Shown: piece by piece, positions 56,045-64,000 of the stretch | How the letters are laid out: every line of letters starts with the position of its first letter | How positions within the stretch are numbered: position 1 is the first letter of the stretch | Assembly (NCBI GenBank): GCA_032164245.1 | Contig: JAVMKO010000001.1 | Coordinates: 245,095,644 to 245,159,643, forward strand | Reading direction: 5' to 3' | DNA: 64,000 nucleotides | From: Sternotherus odoratus | Taxonomy: Eukaryota > Chordata > Testudines > Kinosternidae | Program-made: the position numbers and the translations under genes | Notes under the pieces: model-generated | The model's input: only the letters and a program-made list of their open reading frames with translations | Database searches by the model: none | What the model was told of the DNA's origin: nothing

Positions 56045-58285
56045 ATGCCATCAGTGATGTCAGTGCAGCTTCATGGACATGGTGCATGTGTTATCTCATG
56101 TTCTATTGCTATGAGCCAAACACATTTTAAAGTGTAAAATTGTTTTAGTATTCTTCATGCAGGATTTTAAGGATAATTTGAAAAACTACAGGCATTTTGA
56201 TGTCCCCTTGTCAGCTTTCAATTTGTGTTAGTGCTTGTGTGTGTGAGCAAACATTTATGGGTCAGGTTCTGAAGTCAGAGAGAGCTGCACAAGAGCATAT
56301 GAGAACAAGTGGTGTCTGGTCTGCTATGTCTGGATTTTTTTTTTATATTGCTGGTAGAAACTCACAGTAATTTGGCAACAGCTTTGCTTTTTAATACATA
56401 AAAAAACCATCACTGTGTACCAAATCCTGAGGTCCTTACTCAGATTTTACAAAGTCCTCCATTGGCAGTTAATATTAGTCCCATTTTCCAGAGAGCACCC
56501 TGAGCAAGAATTTCAGGATTTGAACCTGTAATCGTTTGGAAACAAAGGAAACCAGAAATTTGGTTTTGTTTTTTCATTCCTCCCAGCAGAGAATCAATGC
56601 CCAAAATATGCAAGTATGTTCCCATAGACTGCCCAAGCTGAAATGTACGTCTCCCCAACAGAAAAATCAGATAGATACACATCTGTGTATTTTGAGTGGT
56701 TTATTTATTGGTTGTGGGTTTATTTTATTGGTTGTTTTGCTTTTAATGTACTTATTTGGAATTGTATTGTAACTTGAGGGAGCAACAAAATTGAAATGTC
56801 TTTAACGTAATTAAGTCTATATACCTCTCCCACCCCATTTCTGTAATATTTTACTTTTGAAAAGATTCTTCTGGGAGTTTACTGTGTACTATGGAATCTA
56901 TTTTACAAAATTTATATTGGGATATATGACACTTAGGGAAAGTAGACAGACAAAGACACAGAAAAGATTGGAAAATTAAATTTTATATTTCATTGTGGTA
57001 TGCAGCGAACACTGAGTTTCTTTTACATCTTGCAGCCATAATCTCATAGTATTGGTTGTTTATTTTTTTAAATCCCTTCTTTTTGTTTGCAGATTCTCCA
57101 GGAAGTAGCTGCCTATCTAAGAGAAATAAACGATAACTCTGAAAGTTCTTTGGTACAGTACAGATACCGATTAATTCTGATGTATTTTTAGTCATGTTTC
57201 ATTAAATATGTAAAATGATGAGTCGCTAGTATCGGTAAGAGGGGGAAATGGAATATAATTAATAGATGAAAGAATGCCCCCTTCAAAATGTAGCTGCTAT
57301 AAGTATACTTGGCTGATCATGAAATTTCTAATTCCAGCCTTCATAGCTATATTTTAGATTGACTCTACCCTCGGGCCACAGGAGTGAGCTTCATTACTGA
57401 AAAGTCATGGGAAGTCATGTTTATTGTCTCAGCAAGTAGCTGCACTTTAAGCATAATACTGAAAGACATGAGAAAGCAGAGGCCAGTTTGTGTTATTAGA
57501 GACACACTGCAGCTTCCCGACAGATGTGCACAGCAGAAAAAAAAAAATTAGAGCAGTACATGCTTCAGATTCTATCAAGCTTTAAATATTTCTGCTTTAA
57601 AGATGTCAACTTAAGTTCTTTACTTTTCCCAAATACATGATAATGGTGTAAGCAATCTCTTCTGTGGAAGAAAATGTGACCAATCTAACTATATAAGAAA
57701 CACTGTCTGTAATCCTTCGTGTAGGCTGTGAGTATTTCAGCCTTATCCCTGAGATGCATATCAGTTCTTTAACTGTGCCCATGGAAGGATTTGTGTATTA
57801 AAAGTGACTACAGTAATGAAATATTTGTTTATTCAATTTCAGAAAGGATATTTATCTCTCTGTGGCTGCAAAGCAAAACATTATCCTAACATATTTCAGA
57901 TATGTAGTCAGCAACAAGGCGACCCTAGACAGTCTTGCTCTCTCTTTGTCACATAATATTCTTAGCGTCTAATAACGTTCTGATAACGCAAATGTGCTAT
58001 ATCTGCAGCCATGTCTATTGCCATATGATGGTTTCCAAATTACAGTCATTGTGCTGAGTAGAGATTGACCAAAGTGGTCTGACTAGCACATGAGAAGCTG
58101 CTGACGGTGCTAGTGCATGCTAATAGCAGTATTATTATTTGATAATGCGGCACCATTGATAATATTTTCACAGAGTTAACTTTATTGCTGGCTATTATTT
58201 TGTATAGAAAAATGCTTGTGAGGTTTGCTATTATTACAACTGTTACTAATTTATCATTCTGCCATAGTACCTATACTCTCAGTAG
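56045..58285. other. Repeat-poor interval
   Basis: About 2.2 kb without a recognised repeat. 57700-58260 looks like old unique DNA. The exon-like stretch at 57093-57191 is listed separately. Confidence 0.4.
57093..57191 (+). other. Candidate terminal exon or chance frame
   Basis: A strong acceptor (a T/C-rich tract ending TTTTTGTTTGCAG at 57092) is followed by an open frame of 32 codons, starting ILQEVAAYLREINDNSESSL and ending at TAG 57189-57191. The first half would form an acidic amphipathic helix. I do not recognise the protein. It has no start codon and no donor of high quality. It may be the last exon of a host gene, an alternative exon, or chance. Confidence 0.25.
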
Positions 58286-58290
58286 TAATA

Positions 58291-59251
58291 CAGGAACTTC
58301 TGGCTTAACGTTCTAGTTCTGTTCCTGAAAAATTAGACTTTAAGCGAAACGATGTTAAGCAAATCCAATTTCTCCATAAGAATTAATGTAAATCAGGGGG
58401 GGCCAGGTTCCAGGGATTTTTTTTCACCAGATAAAAAAGCTATGTATACAATGCCTATGTATATACACACAGTGTATTTGTTTTAAACAAACAATTTAAT
58501 ACTGTATGCAGCAATGCTGATTGTGAAGCTTGGTTGAGGTGAAGTTAGAGAGTGGGATATTTCCCAGGGAATACCTTACAGAGCCCTCGAGGGTTAACTC
58601 ATTGTTGTTAATGTAGCATCACATTCTAAAAGGCAGCATGACAGACAGAGACACACACGGTGTGTGTGAGAGAGATGCACATTGCCCCTTTAAGTATGCT
58701 GACTGCACTCTTAAGTACATTGTCTTTTTAAGTAGATCAGGAAGTTGAGACAGCAACTGCTGCCCCAAGCTCTCTCTGTCTCTTTCACTCTGTGTCCCCA
58801 GCCTGCTCTATTTGGAGAAGGGATAAGCAGGGGTCAGGAGCAGGGGGGAGGGAGACATCCTGACATTAGTCCCTCCCTTTTCCCCCTTTCCTCCCTCCTC
58901 CCCCCCGCCCCCCGCCCAAGCAGCTCCAAGGCGGAGGGCAGGAGCAGCACATGGCAGTGAGGGGAGGGATAGCTCAAGTGCCGGCAATTGATAGCCTGCT
59001 GGGCAGCTTCCGCACAGGGAACTTAGGGGAGTGTGGAGCTGATGGGGGGCTGCCTGTCCACCCTGGTTCCAAGCCCTCACCAGGTAGCTTCAATGGACTG
59101 CTCTTCCTGCAAGTAGTGGACAAAGCAGGCTGCTGCCAAATGACTTTACAAGGGAGCATTGCACAACTTTAAACGAGTATGTTCCCTAATTGATCAGCAA
59201 CTTAACATCAAAACAATGTTAACTGGGGCGACTTTAAGTGTGGAGTTCCTG
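58291..59251. mobile_element. TA-flanked non-autonomous DNA transposon, 961 bp
   Basis: Left end CAGGAACTTCTGGCTTAACG and right end, in reverse complement, CAGGAACTCCACACTTAAAG, each bounded by TA (58289-58290 and 59252-59253). Next to the ends, GCGAAACGATGTTAAGC and CAACTTAACATC continue the inverted pairing loosely. The middle is GC-rich (58790-59110) with open frames in both directions that show no domain. Tc1/mariner (Tigger-like) is the likely superfamily. Confidence 0.85.
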
Positions 59252-59253
59252 TA

Positions 59254-60250
59254 CTTAACACATCTATAGTGTTTTATTAACAGTAACAAATAAATCCATG
59301 GTTTAATAGATACATATTGGCAGAAATAACTCAAGATATCCAGATAACTTACCCATATACTTGGAGCTTCTTTATTATCTGCCAATAATTGGAGTATTAG
59401 AGAGTATTAGATTGCCTTCTCACCAAAAGAAGGTGATCCAATAAAAGATGTTACCTAACCCACCTTGTCTCTATAATATTCTGTGACCAATACAGCAACA
59501 ACAATACAATAATTGTTGTTGTTCGTACTACTTTCTGAACCTGACACTCATCAAGTGTATACTAAAACAAATGGGTCGAAATGGAGAAATCTGCTAGCCC
59601 CTGACATATTCCCCAGATCATTGATATACCTATTGATACATACATCATTTTTACCCATAGTGAGACACATACCTCAGAATGTTTTCCGTGCCACCTGATA
59701 AATACTTCATAGCCTTTCTTCTTTTATGGCTTGTCTGTCTACTTGTTCTGGCTGTCATCTAAACAAAGCCAATCTGGTCCTTATGTAATTATGTATTTTT
59801 ATGTAATCTAACATAACCTTTGTAGTCTAGTCTATGTTATGGCAAATGCATACTCTCATAAAGGCATACTTAAGCATATAAGAAGTGTGTTTGCATTTTG
59901 GAATTATTACATTTTGGATTGAGAACCATAATTACATCTTTTATAATTATATTGCCACCTGTTATCCCACAATGGATTAGCACTAAGATATTTAGCAAAG
60001 TGGCTCTAGAACTGAAACACATTGGAAAATTCACATTATTATGTTTGCTGCCAGTATTTCAATTCTCCCAAGTAACATATTTCTGTGAGGAGTACAGCCT
60101 TTAGGTTCTTTACCATAACCGCCTCTCTGTCCCACAGAGGATGTTTTAATCAGTATGTCAAGGAGGGTCATTTGACTACATCAAACCACTGGTCTTTTTA
60201 TCTTGCACTGTCTTCATTGCCTTGTGCCTAGAAATTTTATATTTGCTTTT
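59254..60250. other. Unassigned AT-rich interval
   Basis: No gene or bounded repeat recognised. Confidence 0.35.
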
Positions 60251-60257
60251 GTTTATA

Positions 60258-61337
60258 TGGTTGATAAAGATAACAGAGTCGATGTAATATACTTAGGTGT
60301 TTGACTTGGTACCACACCACATTTTGATTAAAAAACTAGAGCAATATAGAATTAACATGGCACACATTAAAAGCTGGCTAATGGATCAGTTTCAAACTGT
60401 AAATGTAAATGGGGAATCGTCATCGAGCAGGTGTGTTTCTGGTGGGGTCCCACAGGGACTGGTTCTTAATCCTATGCTATTTAACATTTTTATCAATGAC
60501 CTGGAATGAAACAAAATCGTCACTGATGCAATTTGCAGATGGCAGAAAAATCAGGGGACTGATAAATTATGAAGAGGACAGATTACTGATTCAGGTGGGC
60601 AAATGGAAGTATATACATCAAAGAATGGGGATTATAAAGAACTCTATCCTGAGATGTTGTGACTCAGAAAAAGATTTGGGGGGTTGTGGCAGATAATCAG
60701 CTGAACAGGAGCTACTACGACTCTGTGGCCAAAAAAAGCTAATGTGATCCTGGGATGCATAAATAGGGGACTCGTGGATAGGAATATAAAACTTATTTTA
60801 TATCTGGTATGGCTACTGCTGAACGACTGTGTACAGTTCTGAGGCCCCAAATTGAAGAAGAATATTGATATATGCAAGAGGGCTCAGAGAAGAGCATGAG
60901 AATGATTAAAGGATTAGAAAACATGCTTTATAGTGACAGACTCAAGAAGCTCAATCTATTTAGCGTACACAGAGAAGCTTAAGGGATGACTTGATCACAG
61001 TCTATAAGTATTTACATGGGGAACAAATATTTAATAATGGGCTCTTCAATCTACCAGAGAAAGGTATAGCACAATCCAATGGCTTAAGAGGAACCTAGAC
61101 AAACTCAGACTGAGGAATAAGGCCCATGTTTTTAACAGTAAGAATAATTAACCATTCGAACAATTTACCAAGGTAGATTCTCTGTTACTAACAATTTTTA
61201 AAGAAAGATTAGATGTTTTTTTTTAAAAGATCTGGTCTGTGAATTATTCTGGGCCAGTTTGCTGGCCTCTGTTATACAGGAGGCAGCCAATATGGTCACA
61301 ATGGTCCCTTCTGGCCTTGGAATCTATGAATCTATGA
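60258..61337 (+). pseudogene. CR1 LINE, reverse transcriptase to 3' end
   Basis: Starts inside the RT ([19 protein letters not shown]), followed by [20 protein letters not shown], then [20 protein letters not shown], the conserved palm approach. The expected FADDTK stretch reads FADGRKI after a frameshift, so the second catalytic Asp is replaced by Gly. Later pieces match the C-terminus, and the 3' end is GGAATCTATGAATCTATGAT, the CR1 terminal repeat, at about 61318-61337. There is a deletion right at the start where the CR1 between TATACTTAG and GTGTTTGACTT has lost a short piece. Confidence 0.9.
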
Positions 61338-61339
61338 TT

Positions 61340-62390
61340 TACACTGTTTGATTGTACAGCATAGTTGGTTTGCTATTGTATTTTTAATAAAGGCTCACTT
61401 CCCTTGTAGTAACTGTGAAAGTAGACTGAGCATCAAAATGGAGTTTCTCAGCACTAATACAAATGTGTGCATGTGTGTATTATATATAAATAAAAGGAAA
61501 TAAAAAACTGCACAGAGCAATGAATGCAGTGAAAGATAACAAGATAAGTGCTTTGATATAGTCAAATGACCCTCTCTGACACGCTGATTCAAATGTCCTT
61601 TGAGGGAGGGAGTGACAGTTATGGTAAAGAACCTAAAGGCTGTACTTCTCACAGAAATTGTTACTAAGGACAAGTGAAATACTGGCAGAAAACTACTTGG
61701 CATAATCAAAACATCACTTGATTATCATTCATTCAGGAATATTATTTTCATTAAGGAAATGGAGATTTCAAGAGCTTCCATGCCTCAGTCTCTTAGAAAA
61801 AATGGAGTGAAAGCATGGCCCCCAGCTTGAAAATCAGTAAATAAAAGCCTTCCAAATTGGAGGTAGGCATTACTGACCACCACGGTGACATTTGTCACTG
61901 TTTGAATTGACCTTTCTATGAAGTCTGAATACCAATTCAGCTGTGATCGTAAAAGCAACCATTTGGTAATATCCTATTTTATTGACAAAAGGGGATGGAG
62001 TCAACTCATTTTCATAACAATATGCTTGAAGAAATCCTTAAGCAGTCTGTCATTTACATTTGTTTTCCAGTATAGCCAGTGAAAATATTATTGGGCTTGG
62101 GTGGTGACGTTTCTTTGTTTTTTAAGAAGAAAAGTCTAAAGTTAGTGAGCAAGATTGAAGAAACACTTAACAAACATGGGTTTTTCTCTGTGCATTATCC
62201 TCTTCTAGCCTTGAAGGAGTCCTTCTTTTAAAAATAAGTAGTTCTTATTGAGAATATTTTTACTTGAATGGAAAGAGAGAGAAAAGGAATAAAAATACAA
62301 AGCAAAACAAACAACAAATGAAAAAGTGCTGGCACATCCACTACTATTTCAGAATGTGTAGGACTCTGGGAGACAACAAGGGCTGGTTGA
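61340..62390. other. Unassigned interval
   Basis: No gene recognised; a minus-strand frame at 61395-61709 (104 codons) shows no domain. Confidence 0.35.
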
Positions 62391-62394
62391 GGGG

Positions 62395-62470
62395 ACACAG
62401 GAATGGATAGCAGGAGTCCTGGGTTCTCTTCCTGCCTCTGCCACTTATATTCTGCAGCTCATTCAATGAA
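62395..62470 (+). repeat. MIR-like SINE fragment
   Basis: GGAATGGATAGCAGGAGTCC, TGGGTTCTCTTCCTGCCTCT and GCCACTTATATTCTGCAGCT follow the tRNA-related part of MIR. Confidence 0.6.
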
Positions 62471-62474
62471 TTAA

Positions 62475-62905
62475 TTCCCTTTTTCTGATTGTGAATTATC
62501 CTTGTTCAAGAAGTGATTTTCACTGATTAGTTCATTATGCATAATTGTATGAACAAATTGCAGCCTATCAGTTTGTGAACAGTTCACCGTTCATATTCAT
62601 CATTTGGTATTTGAGTTGCAGGACTGGTTCCCTGTATCACATAGAAACATTTCTGGTAATTGGCTATAGGGAATGCAATAGAGATCTACAATACATGAAA
62701 AAGAAGAGGACTTTGTCTTAAATTCTTGTGATCCGTTATTTTAATTGTTGTCTTTGCTGTTATATGCTGAGAAGATTGTTTTGAATGGGGCTAGTTGAGT
62801 AGATGTCTTACCTATAAATATGTTAATAATCAGGAAACAACAGAAACTTTAGCAATGAAGAAAGGGACAGATGCTGTGTATAAATACATTGCTTTAATGG
62901 TGAAC
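62475..62905. other. Unassigned AT-rich interval
   Basis: Nothing recognised between the MIR fragment and the PLE target site. Confidence 0.35.
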
Positions 62906-62921
62906 TGACATACTAGCTATA

Positions 62922-63438
62922 ATCAGAGAGGTAGCCGTGTTAGTCTGGAATAGCAGAGGTAACAAAGTCCTGTGGCACCTTAAAGACTAACTATAAAGTT
63001 TTGAAGCATAAGCTTTCGTGGGCTAATACCCACTTCGTCGGATGCAAGCAGTGGAAGTGTCCAGAGGCAGGTATAGAAAAGTAGGCAAGAACCAGGTAGG
63101 AGGTAACAAGGTTAGTCCAATTAGGCTGAACCAGCTTGTTATCTCCAATCAGGGAGGGTGGGTTATTCTTCTAGCAGTTGAATGGGGGGTGTGAACATGG
63201 AGAGAGGAGAAACTATTTCTGTAATTAGAAGGCCATTGTAGGTCTTTGTTCAATCCGAGATTGTTTGTGTTGAATTTGAAAATGAATTGTAGCTCTGCAG
63301 TTTCCCTTTACAGTCTGGACTTGAAGTTTTTTTGCTGCAGTATGGTGACTTTTAAATCTGTAATTGTGTGTCCATGCAGGTTGAAGTGTTCTCCTATAGG
63401 TTTTTGTATATTGCCATTCCTAATACCTGATTTGTGTG
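62922..63438 (-). mobile_element. Penelope-like element, 5'-truncated, with 13-bp target duplication
   Basis: A minus-strand copy of the same PLE family as at 5.5 and 50.5 kb. Its 3' end is at 62922 (AATCAGAGAGGTAGCCGTGT, the reverse complement of the family terminus). The 5' break falls in the GIY-YIG domain, just after the CACAAATCAG codons seen near 5710. It is bracketed by the identical CATACTAGCTATA at 62909-62921 and 63439-63451. Substitutions relative to the 5.5 kb copy are modest. The reverse-strand open frame of 66 codons over it is incidental. Confidence 0.95.
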
Positions 63439-63451
63439 CATACTAGCTATA

Positions 63452-64000
63452 GTGACTAGAAATAGTTATGGGCAAAGATGTTTGTGAATAGATGGTGACC
63501 CCATTAATCATTGTGGTGGAGATACTGGTAGTTCCCTGCAGTGAGTCATTATAGAAATGCATCAAACAACAAGCAATGACAGATAGCGACTGAAGGCTGA
63601 CAAATGGTCAATAAAACCAGAACTGGCACATTTTTGTCAGTAAAAGGTATGTTTGAATGTTTTGGGGGTACTTACAGTGCTTCTCCTGTTCTAATCCGGG
63701 TCATAAAAGTTAACATCTACATTTAAATACTTTAATTGTAAAGGGAAGATATATAAAAAAAAGCAAATTCTTCTGAGAATATTCACACTGTAATGTTCCC
63801 AAATACCTAATACCACCTAAACTTACCAGTTCCCTCCAGTTTGGGAATGCTGCATCATTTCTAGTCCTCCACCACACTATGCTACACTACACCACAAAGC
63901 ATTTTATGCTAATGTGATGAGACATCACACAGTTTGATATGATGAGGAACAACATAGTGGTGAAAACTTATGGACCAAACTAATTACTTTCAGATAAGAA
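63452..64000. other. Unassigned interval to the window edge
   Basis: No gene or repeat recognised. Confidence 0.35.

Noticed and set aside
58808..59080. Gly/Pro-rich frames in 58.8-59.1 kb
   Set aside because: They lie in the GC-rich middle of a TA-flanked element, open on both strands, without a domain.
63246..63446. Plus-strand 66-codon frame over the PLE at 63 kb
   Set aside because: It is the reverse strand of the GIY-YIG region; the same shadow frame occurs opposite the copy at 5.5 kb (5545-5901).

Overview
This is vertebrate nuclear DNA, most likely from a non-avian reptile and most probably a turtle; a crocodilian is the main alternative. The call rests on repeat content: CR1 LINEs of several ages, a Rex3/RTE-type LINE, Penelope-like elements (PLEs) with a GIY-YIG endonuclease, a DIRS-type tyrosine-recombinase retroelement, Harbinger elements carrying a Myb/SANT gene, hAT and Tc1/mariner-like MITEs, a short Helitron, MIR/tRNA-type SINEs and long retroviral LTRs. 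Base composition is AT-rich with CpG-poor background. There is no operon structure, no CRISPR array and no tRNA or rRNA gene. I found no intact host protein-coding gene, so the window reads as intergenic or deep intronic DNA. Every recognisable protein fragment belongs to a mobile element and is broken.

Layout. 0-5 kb: Rex3/RTE remnant running off the left edge, a tRNA-like SINE, a duplicated 130-140 bp block, and a CTAT microsatellite. 5.5-6.2 kb: PLE with a readable Cys-rich linker plus GIY-YIG domain. 7.4-9.7 kb: CR1 tails and a Harbinger-like MITE. 10.6-13.7 kb: a DIRS-type element (minus strand) with a hAT MITE inside it on an exact 8-bp target duplication, another hAT MITE, and a CR1 fragment. 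18-27 kb: MIR copies, a TA-flanked MITE, a solo-LTR candidate, another TA-flanked element, and a CR1. 29-32.7 kb: a long broken CR1 holding an inverted endonuclease segment, a solo-LTR candidate, and a PLE-derived palindrome with a 13-bp target duplication. 34.3-37 kb: a Harbinger element whose Myb/SANT gene has decayed and whose probable intron was hit by a second PLE-derived palindrome. 38.3-40.1 kb: two hAT elements with near-perfect 8-bp duplications. 41-46 kb: repeat-poor DNA with a perfect hairpin and a cluster of good splice signals. 46-47.5 kb: CR1. 49.8-55.5 kb: Tigger-like MITE, PLE, Helitron, a very long LTR-like block with minisatellites, and a tRNA-type SINE split by a mariner-like MITE. 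56-58.2 kb: repeat-poor, with one exon-like open stretch. 58.3-63.4 kb: a TA-flanked 961-bp element, CR1, MIR, and a minus-strand PLE with a 13-bp target duplication.

The most notable signal is the set of five PLE-derived loci. Three of them carry inverted (fold-back) structures: two near-perfect palindromes bracketed by target-site duplications, and one copy whose 5' end begins with a 25-bp inverted piece of its own interior. This suggests recurrent inversion during PLE insertion. All family names come from recognition of sequence, not from a database search, and boundaries without a stated terminal repeat or target duplication are approximate.
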